Positions 43,704 to 51,343 of a DNA stretch of 64,000 nucleotides are shown here, one piece after another (position 1 is the stretch's first letter; every line of letters starts with the position of its first letter). The notes beneath the pieces are model-generated. The model searched no databases. It saw only the letters and a list, made by a program, of their open reading frames with translations, and had not been told where the DNA came from. Origin of the DNA: Agathobacter ruminis (lineage in GTDB: Bacteria > Bacillota > Clostridia > Lachnospirales > Lachnospiraceae); NCBI RefSeq assembly GCF_002735305.1, contig NZ_PDYG01000134.1, positions 122,484-186,483 on the forward strand, read 5' to 3'. The position numbers were made by a program, and so were the translations under genes.

Positions 43704-45209
43704 ATGTTTTGTACAAATTGTGGAGCAAAAAATGAAGACACATCTTTGTTCTGTGAAAGCTGCGGCGCAAAATTAGAAGTTCCTGCAGTACCGGTTACAC
43801 CTGTAGCAGAAACACCTGTAGCAGAAACCCCTGTAGAGGAAGCTCCTGTAGCAGAAGTTGCTGAGGAAACCGTAGCAGAACCGGTTGCACCGGCAGAGCC
43901 TGTTGCACCTTATGCACAGCCACAGCAGACAACTTATACACAGCCGGTACAGCCACAGCAGGCAACTTATACACAGGCAGCACAGCCAGTACAGCCACAA
44001 CAGGCTGCTTATGCGCAGTATGCACAGCCGAGACAGCCGATTAATATGAAACAGCTGATCTGGCCGATTCTTGCCGGATGCGAAGCAATCTTATTGATTG
44101 TGATGATTGTAGTATTCTTTAGTGTTGGAAACGGTGTTTACAGCGCAAAGAATACAGCAGTTACCTATTATAAAGCATATCTCGCACAGGACTGGGATGC
44201 GGTATATGACTATATTGACATGGATGAGGATGAATTCCTGACCAAAGAGAGCTTTATTGCTTCTCAGGAAACCTCTGCAAAAAAGGATACCTATACGGTA
44301 ACCGCAAAAGAGAATCCGTACAGCAAGTATGACACTTCTCTTGATAAGAACGAAGCAGAAGTGGATGTTACCTTCAAGAGCAAGTATCATGGAGAACAGC
44401 AGGAGCGCTTAAAGCTGACAAAGAGTGGAAAGAAATTCCTTTTCTTCCCAAGCTGGAAAGTTTCTGCGTCAACTTATGTTGTAAATGATGTTACAATTTC
44501 AACCTATAAGACCTTTGATGTTTATCTTGACGGAAAGAAGCTTGATTCTACCTATGCAAAGGAGCAGGATGAGAATATGGTTGTATATACCATTCCTCAT
44601 TTGTTCCGCGGCAATCATAAGGTTGCAATCGGATTTGGCGATGCAGTAGAAGATGCACAGATTGCAGATTTCAGCTACGACGGTTCAACTTATTACGATT
44701 ATGAATTTTCATTGTCTGGAGATATGCTTGAAGCGGCTTCAAAAGTTGGTTATGATTCCTTTGTTACCTTTGTCAATGCAATGGTAACCGGTGCAGACTT
44801 TGAATCCGTATCTTCTCTTTTTGCAGATGCGGCAAAGCAGGATGCAGAAAGCGCATGGAGCAATGTATGCGGAAACTATAGCCGTTTCTATGCACAGAGA
44901 ATCAAGACGGCACAGGCCGCCGATATTCCGCAGACCGAGGGAATTACAGCACTTGATCTGAAGAATATGAAGATGACAGTAAACGGAAGCGGTGTCAACG
45001 GAGACGGAAATCTCTATGTGGATTTCTATCTTTCATATGATTATACATCTGTATATCGCGATGTGACCACTGACTGGTGGACCGGCAAAGTGACTGTAGA
45101 ATCCAAGAATTATGATTCTAACGGCAATACAGAATACATGAGAATGGTTTATGTGGACGGCGAATGGAAGTGCAATGCCAATATCAGTCCATATTTCTAT
45201 TACTGGTAG
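43704..45209 (+). CDS. Zinc-ribbon membrane protein, TcaA-like
   Basis: A 501-residue protein beginning with a four-cysteine zinc ribbon (MFCTNCGAKNEDTSLFCESCGAKL), then about 80 residues of Pro/Val/Glu/Gln repeats (VAETPVAETPVEEAPVAE; QPVQPQQATYTQ), one membrane helix (about 121-142) and a large extracellular part (about 145-501). That order, with an NTF2-like domain (TYYKAYLAQDWDAVYDYIDMDEDEF) after the helix, resembles the TcaA/YvbJ type of envelope protein; some affect glycopeptide susceptibility. Function here is inferred only from architecture. It is followed by a strong terminator. Confidence 0.72.
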   Translation: MFCTNCGAKNEDTSLFCESCGAKLEVPAVPVTPVAETPVAETPVEEAPVAEVAEETVAEPVAPAEPVAPYAQPQQTTYTQPVQPQQATYTQAAQPVQPQQAAYAQYAQPRQPINMKQLIWPILAGCEAILLIVMIVVFFSVGNGVYSAKNTAVTYYKAYLAQDWDAVYDYIDMDEDEFLTKESFIASQETSAKKDTYTVTAKENPYSKYDTSLDKNEAEVDVTFKSKYHGEQQERLKLTKSGKKFLFFPSWKVSASTYVVNDVTISTYKTFDVYLDGKKLDSTYAKEQDENMVVYTIPHLFRGNHKVAIGFGDAVEDAQIADFSYDGSTYYDYEFSLSGDMLEAASKVGYDSFVTFVNAMVTGADFESVSSLFADAAKQDAESAWSNVCGNYSRFYAQRIKTAQAADIPQTEGITALDLKNMKMTVNGSGVNGDGNLYVDFYLSYDYTSVYRDVTTDWWTGKVTVESKNYDSNGNTEYMRMVYVDGEWKCNANISPYFYYW

Positions 45210-45250
45210 TTCTTACGCGCGATTGCAAAGAATCGATAATATGATATAAT

Positions 45251-45284
45251 AAGGAAGTTCCGATGAACCGGAACTTCCTTTTTT
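45251..45284 (+). terminator. Terminator after the TcaA-like gene
   Basis: Twelve-bp perfect stem 45251-45262 / 45269-45280, six-base loop, then T6. Confidence 0.93.
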
Positions 45285-45337
45285 ATATTATTTGTTGATA
45301 CAACGAAAATTTATCATATTTGGGAGGCACAGAATCC

Positions 45338-45787
45338 ATGAAGAAATCACATAGAAAAGATGTTATCATTGCCCGCATTATTTTTGCGGCAATTTTATTG
45401 GTACTGGCCGGAATGATAGTTTTGCTTTGCATGCTGTTTGCCGGTGGCAATAAGAACAATACACAGATTTCTCAGAAGAACCATTCACAGGCACAGACAG
45501 AGACAGAATCTCAATATGTACCGGCTACCGTTGATCCTGAGACTCAGACACAGGAAACACAGGTGGAGGAAAAGAAATATGTTGAGGCAACCGCAAACGT
45601 GAATTTGCGTGAATCTTCCGATGCGGGAAGCACAAAGCTTGCTGTAGTCAATACAGGTGACCGTATGCTTGTGCTTGGAGAGGAGAATGGATTCGTTCGC
45701 GTTGATTACAATGGCACCATCGGATTTGTCTACAAAGATTATGTCAAAGATGTTGAGCCGGAATCAACAGAGACCACGCAACAATAA
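45338..45787 (+). CDS. SH3-domain membrane protein
   Basis: A 149-residue bitopic protein: basic start, membrane helix (about 13-36), Gln/Thr-rich linker, then a bacterial SH3 (SH3_3-like) domain (about 82-140: VEATANVNLRESSDAGSTKLAVVNTGDRMLVLGEENGFVRVDYNGTIGFVYKDYV). Such domains often bind peptidoglycan. ATG 45338 is ten bases after GGGAGG; the upstream TTG would precede the ribosome site. It is 18 bases before the 840-residue protein, suggesting a shared envelope task. Confidence 0.82.
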   Translation: MKKSHRKDVIIARIIFAAILLVLAGMIVLLCMLFAGGNKNNTQISQKNHSQAQTETESQYVPATVDPETQTQETQVEEKKYVEATANVNLRESSDAGSTKLAVVNTGDRMLVLGEENGFVRVDYNGTIGFVYKDYVKDVEPESTETTQQ

Positions 45788-45805
45788 GAGAGATAGAGGA
45801 ATAAC

Positions 45806-48328
45806 ATGAAACGATGGATTCGTCCGGTTGTGCTCGTGCTGGTATTTATTGCAACATTATGTATGGGCACACTGCTTATGAATAAATCGAATAAAGACCT
45901 GACTGCATCACTGGAGGCGGCAACGCTTCCGGTGGTTCATTTTTTGTATAATGATGTCACCATCAATGAACTGCATGGTTATCGTGGCGCAATGGATTTG
46001 AGTGCGATGCGCGATACCATCACACCGATTGAGGATGACCGCCTTTTGCATGTCAAGATCAATACTTATGGCACGGCGGTGGATGCCATTCAATATGAAA
46101 TCCGCAGTCTGGATGGAGAGCGATTGCTGGCAGACGGAGAAATCTCTGAATATACGAGTGACGGTAATCGTGTAAGCTTTGATGCACTGGTGGAGAATTT
46201 GCTCGAAGACAATCAGGAATATGTTTATTGTCTGAAGCTGACCATCGCGGGAGAGGAAGTAAATTATTATACACGCCTCGAGCGCGTGAAAAACCGCAAT
46301 GTTCCGGAGTGCCTTGCCTTTGCGGAAGAATTTCACAAGTATACTTTCAGCGATGAAGCATCATCCTTTATCCCGCGTTATATGGATCCGGCGACCGGAG
46401 ATGCAACCACACTCAATTATGTCGATTTAACCTGCACCTTAAAACAGATTACATGGGGCGAATTCAAGGGAAATATCGTCGGTGAAGCAGTCGCTGATTT
46501 TAAGGAAATCAATGACACCTATAATGTCATTGTGGTTCATTATGTCATGAATTCCGTCAACGAAAAGGGAGAGACGGAGTATTACAATATAGAAGAATAT
46601 TATCGCCTGCGCAATACACAGAACCGTATGTATGTTTTGAACTTCGAGCGCACCATGAAGCAGATTTTTAACGGTGAGAACCGTGTGCTGAATACAGAGG
46701 GAAATCTGAATCTCGGAATCCGTGATCGTAATGTGGACTACAAGACAAATGACGGCGGAAATATCATTGCCTTTGTACAGGAAGGCGAGCTCTGGTGCTA
46801 TAATGCCAATGCGAAACATATTTCACGCGTTTTTTCATTCCGTTCGCTCGAGGGAATTGATGCACGTGAAAACTGGGATGAGCATGATATCAAGATTGTC
46901 AGCGTTGATGAGGCCGGCAGTGTGACATTCATTGCATATGGGTACATGAATCGCGGCGCGCATGAAGGCGAAGTCGGCGTAGCGGTTTACCATTATGACG
47001 GCCTTGCGCATACCATCGAAGAAGAAATTTTTATCAAAACAAACAAGTCCTATGAGATATTAAAAGCAGAGCTTGGAAAGTTACTGTATGTCAATGAACA
47101 GGAGACCTTGTTTTTGATTATGTCAGGCAATCTGTATGAGGTCGATCTGGCCGGCAAGACCAGTCGTGTCATGCTCAAAGGCCTTTCTTCCGAAAGCTAT
47201 AGTGTGTCGGAATCCGGCCGCTATTTTGCCTATATCGATCCTTCGGATGTCAATCATGCGGATTTCATTACGATGATGGATTTGCGGGATATTTCCGAAA
47301 AGAAAATCAAGGCGGAAAAGGGCAAATATTTGCGACCGCTCGGATTCATTGATGAGGACTTCATCTATGGCATCGCAGATGCGAATGATGTGTTGACGGA
47401 TGAGGCAGGCAATATTTCTTTTGCAATGAAGCAATTAAAGATTGTCGGTCTGTCAGAAGGCAATCTGTCCGAACGCAAAGATTACCGGCCGTCATCGGGA
47501 TATATTTCAGATATCTCGGTAGAGGATTATATCATCACTGTCAATTTGGAGAAAAAGTCCGATGGACGATATGTCAGCGCCGGCACGGATTCTATCATGA
47601 ACCGTGATGCGGATACGCAAAATAATGTCATTGTCGGAACGAGTGTGACGAAAGTCAAAGAGACGGAAATCGTGTTGGAACTGGCAAATGCCAATAATAC
47701 AGAAGCAAAGATGATTACCTCACAGCTTCTTGTCTCAGAAACGGATACCTCTTTGGATATCGAGATGAAGGAGAGTGAGAAACAGTTTGTGGTCTATATG
47801 AAAGGCAATGTCCTGATGATTACGGATCGCATTTCAGAGGCAATCGATTGTGCATACAAATATTCCGGTGTGGTGGTTGATATGCAACAGCATTATGTAT
47901 GGAATCGCGCAAAGGAAACCTATGTGAATCCGTTTGGTGCGATGAAAGTATATGATACCGATCGCGGAAGCGGTACGATTACATGTGCGGTCAGCGCAAT
48001 GCTGATGCGTGAGGAAGCCGGAATTGCAGTTGCGGATCTGATCAAGAACGGTACATCGGTTTATGATATTTTGCATTCGACTTTGAAAGAATATCATGTC
48101 CTGGATGTCTCCGGTTGTACACTTGATCAGGCCCTGTATTATATCAGCGAAAACAGTCCGGTTTTTGCGATGACGGGAACGGACAATGCGGTACTGCTGA
48201 CCGGCTATACTTCCAAAGTGGTATATTATTATGATATGGCAAAACAGTCGACCGAATCCATGGATTTGGAGAAGGCATCCGACCTGTTTGCACATAGTGG
48301 AAACATATTTATTACTTATTTAAAATAG
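45806..48328 (+). CDS. Large membrane-anchored extracellular protein, function unknown
   Basis: An 840-residue protein with one N-terminal membrane helix (about 6-25); the rest should be outside. I recognise no family with certainty. Residues about 40-330 are strand-rich; about 330-620 have propeller-like blocks (GGNIIAFVQEGELWCYNANAKHISRVFSF, SGRYFAYIDPSD). The end (about 725-825) vaguely recalls a C39-like peptidase fold: ITCAVSAMLMREEAG and, later, NAVLLTGYTSKVVYYYD. The usual catalytic His before AVLLTGY is Asn, so activity is doubtful. Cotranscribed with the SH3 protein gene; GAGAGATAGAGG is the ribosome site. Confidence 0.65.
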   Translation: MKRWIRPVVLVLVFIATLCMGTLLMNKSNKDLTASLEAATLPVVHFLYNDVTINELHGYRGAMDLSAMRDTITPIEDDRLLHVKINTYGTAVDAIQYEIRSLDGERLLADGEISEYTSDGNRVSFDALVENLLEDNQEYVYCLKLTIAGEEVNYYTRLERVKNRNVPECLAFAEEFHKYTFSDEASSFIPRYMDPATGDATTLNYVDLTCTLKQITWGEFKGNIVGEAVADFKEINDTYNVIVVHYVMNSVNEKGETEYYNIEEYYRLRNTQNRMYVLNFERTMKQIFNGENRVLNTEGNLNLGIRDRNVDYKTNDGGNIIAFVQEGELWCYNANAKHISRVFSFRSLEGIDARENWDEHDIKIVSVDEAGSVTFIAYGYMNRGAHEGEVGVAVYHYDGLAHTIEEEIFIKTNKSYEILKAELGKLLYVNEQETLFLIMSGNLYEVDLAGKTSRVMLKGLSSESYSVSESGRYFAYIDPSDVNHADFITMMDLRDISEKKIKAEKGKYLRPLGFIDEDFIYGIADANDVLTDEAGNISFAMKQLKIVGLSEGNLSERKDYRPSSGYISDISVEDYIITVNLEKKSDGRYVSAGTDSIMNRDADTQNNVIVGTSVTKVKETEIVLELANANNTEAKMITSQLLVSETDTSLDIEMKESEKQFVVYMKGNVLMITDRISEAIDCAYKYSGVVVDMQQHYVWNRAKETYVNPFGAMKVYDTDRGSGTITCAVSAMLMREEAGIAVADLIKNGTSVYDILHSTLKEYHVLDVSGCTLDQALYYISENSPVFAMTGTDNAVLLTGYTSKVVYYYDMAKQSTESMDLEKASDLFAHSGNIFITYLK

Positions 48329-48409
48329 GTTTTTAATTGTGATTGTGTATAAAAAAGTACATACTTGTCAGTTATTTCAGTAAAAAGTTACAGAAATGTT
48401 TGATAAGCC

Positions 48410-48438
48410 TTGAAATAGCAATTAAAATGCATTATATT
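48410..48438 (+). promoter_or_regulatory. Promoter of the HPr-like gene
   Basis: TTGAAA (48410-48415), 17-bp spacer, TATATT (48433-48438). Confidence 0.65.
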
Positions 48439-48469
48439 TTATCAAGTAAGTAATTGTCATTATTGATAA
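48439..48469 (+). promoter_or_regulatory. Leader stem-loop next to the HPr-like ribosome site
   Basis: TTATCAA (48439-48445) pairs with TTGATAA (48463-48469), 17-base loop. The 3' arm touches the AAGGAG ribosome site (48468-48473), so folding could limit initiation. Confidence 0.4.
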
Positions 48470-48479
48470 GGAGTAAATA

Positions 48480-48731
48480 ATGTTAAAAAAGAGAGTAAAT
48501 GTATCTGATCTTTCTAAAAATCATGAGAATCCAATTGCAGAGCTTGTTCAGGTCGCATGTCGATATGACAGTGAAATTACATTAGAAAGCGATAACCGCA
48601 AGATTAACGCTAAAAGTATCATGGGTGTTATGGCATTCAACCCATCAGAGAACATGGCGGTAGAAATTGGGGCCGACGGAGCGGATGAGCAGGATGCTTT
48701 AGTAGCACTTGAAACATTTTTGGTTAGCTAG
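48480..48731 (+). CDS. HPr-like phosphocarrier family protein
   Basis: An 83-residue protein with HPr length and fold pattern. His15 aligns with the phosphotransfer histidine, and KSIMGVMAF retains the region of the regulatory Ser46. The active-site neighbourhood is altered: the usual HARPA reads HENPI, so Arg17 is replaced by Asn, while Pro18 is kept. Phosphotransfer from enzyme I would probably be weakened; it may be a regulatory HPr paralogue. No other PTS gene lies nearby. The stop is 24 bases before the KAPxK protein gene. Confidence 0.8.
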   Translation: MLKKRVNVSDLSKNHENPIAELVQVACRYDSEITLESDNRKINAKSIMGVMAFNPSENMAVEIGADGADEQDALVALETFLVS

Positions 48732-48755
48732 TTTTTTGAACGGGAGGGTTAAAAA

Positions 48756-49151
48756 ATGGCAAAAGATGTAAAGGCAACGAAGACAACTGTAGCAAAGACC
48801 AATGCGGTCAAGAAGGAAGAGCCGATTCTGGCAGCTGTAGTAGAAGAACCTGCCAAGAAGGCACCGGAAAAGAAAGCACCGGAAAAGAAGGCACCGGCCA
48901 AGAAAGCACCGGCTAAGAAAGCACCGGTGAAAAAGGCTGTAACAGCAAAAGAGACAACCAGCGTCATTGTTCAGTATCAGAATAATGAAGTGAATGTTGC
49001 CAGTGTGGAAGAGAAGGTTAAGGCACAATTTATTTCTGAAGGCCATACAGCAGCTTCAATCAAGAAGGTTGCAATCTATGTAAAGCCGGAAGAATTTGCG
49101 GCTTATTATGTAATTAACGAAAAATTCTCCGGAAGAGTTGATTTATTCTAA
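48756..49151 (+). CDS. KAPxK-repeat basic protein with DUF6465-like C-terminus
   Basis: A 131-residue protein. The N-terminal half is Lys/Ala/Pro-rich, with five tandem KKAP(E/A/V) units resembling histone H1 or nucleoid-protein tails. The C-terminal half (about 68-131: SVIVQYQNNEVNVASVEEKVKAQF...VAIYVKPEEFAAYYVINEKFSGRVDLF) matches what I recall as the DUF6465 family of Lachnospiraceae. DNA or RNA binding is suggested by charge only. GGGAGG lies seven bases before the ATG. Likely cotranscribed with the HPr-like gene. Confidence 0.72.
   Translation: MAKDVKATKTTVAKTNAVKKEEPILAAVVEEPAKKAPEKKAPEKKAPAKKAPAKKAPVKKAVTAKETTSVIVQYQNNEVNVASVEEKVKAQFISEGHTAASIKKVAIYVKPEEFAAYYVINEKFSGRVDLF
48855..48929 (+). 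repeat. Five 15-bp tandem repeats coding for KKAPx units
   Basis: Units of the form AAGAARGCACCGGNN at 48855, 48870, 48885, 48900 and 48915, differing mainly at the last two bases and one wobble position. Liable to copy-number change. Confidence 0.85.
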
Positions 49152-49156
49152 AAAAA

Positions 49157-49165
49157 TGATATAAT
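49157..49165 (+). promoter_or_regulatory. Extended -10 promoter of tRNA-Gly
   Basis: TGATATAAT at 49157-49165, six bases after the preceding stop codon; start near 49172. Confidence 0.6.
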
Positions 49166-49172
49166 AACATTT

Positions 49173-49190
49173 GGCTGCCGAAACGCAGCC
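49173..49190 (+). other. Hairpin at the 5' end of the tRNA-Gly precursor
   Basis: GGCTGC (49173-49178) and GCAGCC (49185-49190), six-base loop. It begins at the expected transcript start. There is no T-run, so it is not a normal terminator for the upstream gene. Confidence 0.45.
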
Positions 49191-49195
49191 AACAC

Positions 49196-49266
49196 GCGGG
49201 TGTAGTTCAATGGTAGAACACCAGCCTTCCAAGCTGGATACGTGGGTTCGATTCCCATCACCCGCT
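49196..49266 (+). tRNA. tRNA-Gly (anticodon TCC)
   Basis: Acceptor GCGGGTG (49196-49202) pairs with CACCCGC (49259-49265), discriminator T. The anticodon stem CCAGC/GCTGG encloses CTTCCAA, giving TCC; the T-arm is GTGGGTTCGATTCCCAT. CCA is not encoded. A T6 tract follows at once and may end transcription. Confidence 0.97.
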
Positions 49267-49309
49267 TTTTTGCTACACAAAAACAATTTTAACACAACAG
49301 GAGGATGAA

Positions 49310-49804
49310 ATGGAATTATTCACTCTTACGAAACGCAAGCGCCTTCAGTCCGAGAAAGTGATGACTGTGGTTTGGGCAATCTTGGCAATCCTTTTTGCTG
49401 CAATGATTTATTTCATTGTATTTGCAATTTTCCCAACCATTTTGTTTGCAGTATTATGGTATATCTGGGCGAAACGACGCTATTTGGAATATGAAGTTTC
49501 TTATTTTGACGGAGATTTCAGAATTGCGAAGATTATGAATAAGAGCCGCAGAAAAAAGATTATGAATTTTACAATGGATGAAGTCATTCAGATTGCACCT
49601 GCGGGAGACCGTTGTGTATATAAGTATGAGAATGATGTGCAGACCAAACTGGTGAACTGCTATTCAATGGAAGCAGATGCAAAACCATATGATATCGTCT
49701 TTAAGAAAGAAAACAAATTCACTTTGGTGAAAGTGGAACTGGACGATCGAATGCTGGCAGAAATGTGCAAGAAATATCAGCAAAAAGTTGTGCGCTACTC
49801 TTGA
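49310..49804 (+). CDS. Two-helix membrane protein, DUF6106-like
   Basis: A 164-residue protein with two adjacent hydrophobic helices (about 18-50) after a basic start, then a soluble C-terminal domain (about 56-160) beginning YLEYEVSYFDGDFRIAKIMNKSRRKKI. I recall this pattern as DUF6106 in Lachnospiraceae, with no known function. GGAGG precedes the ATG by six bases. Its 3' end overlaps the convergent YvyF-like gene by ten bases, and no terminator lies between them. Confidence 0.7.
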   Translation: MELFTLTKRKRLQSEKVMTVVWAILAILFAAMIYFIVFAIFPTILFAVLWYIWAKRRYLEYEVSYFDGDFRIAKIMNKSRRKKIMNFTMDEVIQIAPAGDRCVYKYENDVQTKLVNCYSMEADAKPYDIVFKKENKFTLVKVELDDRMLAEMCKKYQQKVVRYS

Positions 49805-50202
49805 TCGGAGCGATTGAAACGCATACGACTGCTGTCTTTTTGGAACTCCTGGACCTGGTATCCCCGGATATTGTGGTTCAGGAGTTTTAAGCATTTTGGA
49901 CATAATGTGCCAAAAGACACAGGGGCACCACATCGCTGGCAATGAACAGCCGTAAGAGACTCTTCGCTGGTAATACGATACTCGATGCGTCCTTCTTTAA
50001 TCCAATGTTTAATTTTGCGGACCGGAATTTGGAAATGATCTGCAACCTGATATTCGTTGACATTATTTTGGCGGATGAAGTCTTTGACTTCCTGAAAGAG
50101 CAGGTTGTCTTTGCATGCAGGACACAAGTCTTCCTCATATGAAGCTGGAAGAGGCCTGTGACAATATTGACATTCTTTGTATTCGTCATGTGTACCCGGC
50201 AT
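49795..50202 (-). CDS. YvyF-like flagellar-operon zinc-ribbon protein
   Basis: A 135-residue protein with four CxxC pairs in two ribbons: CQYCHRP and CPACKD at the N-terminus, CQRCGAP and CPKCLK at about 88-110. Between them is a helix-turn-helix-like stretch (VNEYQVADHFQIPVRKIKHWIKEGRIEYR). The layout matches the YvyF/TIGR03826 proteins found in Firmicute flagellar operons, but here the gene is away from the rod genes. GGAGG sits seven bases before the ATG (50202). It may regulate or chaperone flagellar functions; unproven. Confidence 0.72.
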   Translation of the reverse strand: MPGTHDEYKECQYCHRPLPASYEEDLCPACKDNLLFQEVKDFIRQNNVNEYQVADHFQIPVRKIKHWIKEGRIEYRITSEESLTAVHCQRCGAPVSFGTLCPKCLKLLNHNIRGYQVQEFQKDSSRMRFNRSDQE

Positions 50203-50225
50203 TTCAAATCCTCCCGCATAACCAA

Positions 50226-50236
50226 TGTGATATAAT
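50226..50236 (+). promoter_or_regulatory. Extended -10 promoter of murI
   Basis: TGTGATATAAT with TATAAT at 50231-50236. The same motif recurs before tRNA-Tyr. Confidence 0.55.
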
Positions 50237-50296
50237 AAATAAATAATCCCTTACCTATAGCATAACTGAATCAGGGAAAAGTGAAAAGAGGAAACT

Positions 50297-51082
50297 ATGG
50301 AAAAAAGACAAAAAAATAATCCGATTGCGGTTTTTGACTCCGGAGTGGGTGGAATCAGTGTTTTAAAAGAACTGTTGAAGGTGATGCCGGAGGAAAACTA
50401 TCTTTTTTTTGGAGACTCAGTGAACGCGCCTTACGGGACCAAAACAACTGAACAGGTACGGGCGCTTACGATTCGCCATGCGACGGAATTGTTTGAAGAG
50501 GGGGCAAAAGGATTGGTTGTCGCATGCAATACCGCAACTTCTGCAGCTGTGCGCAATCTTCGTGAGATATATCCGGATATTCCGATTGTGGGAATCGAGC
50601 CTGCAGTCAAGCCGGCAGTGGAAGCCAAAGACCATCCGACTGTTTTGGTGCTTGCCACGCCAATGACGATTCGGGAGGAAAAGTTCCAACGCCTGATGGA
50701 ACGATATGAGAATCAGGGCAAAATTATTCCGCTTCCCTGCCCGGGCCTGATGGATTTTGTAGAGCGGGGCGATTTGGATGGTGCGGATTTAAAAAAATAT
50801 CTTGTGGAACTGTTTTACGCATATCAGAACGAAAAAATCGACAGTGTTGTGCTTGGCTGCACACATTATCCGTTTGTCCGTGATGCGATTGTGGAGACAT
50901 TGCACCGCCCAGTCACGGTATTTGACGGTGGAGAGGGAACTGCGCGCGAAATGCATCGCAGATTGGAGGCCGCAGGCCTTTTGTGTGACCGGAAAGAGCC
51001 CGGTGCAGTTGAATTTCGCAATAGTTTGCCGGATCCGACGGAAAAGATTGCATTATGCAGGAAACTTTTATCCACTTTCTAA
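50297..51082 (+). CDS. murI: Glutamate racemase
   Basis: Makes D-glutamate for peptidoglycan from L-glutamate without cofactor. The 261-residue protein has both catalytic cysteines in their signatures, VACNTATSAA (Cys77) and LGCTHYPF (Cys188), plus FDSGVGGISVL (Asp14-Ser15) and FFGDSVNAPYG. AGAGGAAA lies before the ATG. It stands alone; a perfect hairpin 140 bases downstream may be its terminator. Confidence 0.96.
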   Translation: MEKRQKNNPIAVFDSGVGGISVLKELLKVMPEENYLFFGDSVNAPYGTKTTEQVRALTIRHATELFEEGAKGLVVACNTATSAAVRNLREIYPDIPIVGIEPAVKPAVEAKDHPTVLVLATPMTIREEKFQRLMERYENQGKIIPLPCPGLMDFVERGDLDGADLKKYLVELFYAYQNEKIDSVVLGCTHYPFVRDAIVETLHRPVTVFDGGEGTAREMHRRLEAAGLLCDRKEPGAVEFRNSLPDPTEKIALCRKLLSTF

Positions 51083-51224
51083 TTCATTTACAAATTTTAT
51101 AAATTGTTTCTTTAGTGAACACAAAATGAACACATTTTATGTGTATATTAATATTTGTCAAAGGGACACCCCCCTTTTACATTATTCCCTTTTTATTTTA
51201 AACATTTTCATAACTAAACTCCTC

Positions 51225-51257
51225 GATAGAGCCTCTGGTCCCCCCAGAGGCTCTATC
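51225..51257. repeat. Perfect 14-bp hairpin with C-rich loop
   Basis: GATAGAGCCTCTGG (51225-51238) and its exact complement (51244-51257) enclose TCCCC. No T-run follows. A second hairpin (AAAGGG...CCCTTT about 51160) lies upstream. Together they occupy the 261-base gap after murI; the rest is AT-rich with no open frame. Confidence 0.6.
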
Positions 51258-51274
51258 ACTTTGTGGAAAAAGAT

Positions 51275-51302
51275 TTGACACCATGACAAAAAGGAGTACA
51301 AT
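51275..51302 (+). promoter_or_regulatory. Promoter of the anion-transporter gene
   Basis: TTGACA (51275-51280), 16-bp spacer, TACAAT (51297-51302). Confidence 0.75.
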
Positions 51303-51343
51303 ACTAACAGCGTTTGAAACAGGTAACAACAGGAGGAATTATT

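Noticed and set aside
45242..45284. TGATATAAT immediately followed by a terminator, suggesting a tiny RNA
   Set aside because: The start would fall inside the left arm of the stem, leaving too little transcript; the hairpin is better explained as the terminator of the TcaA-like gene.
48855..48929. Regular 15-bp repeats considered as a CRISPR-like array
   Set aside because: The units are contiguous without spacers and encode KKAPx in frame.
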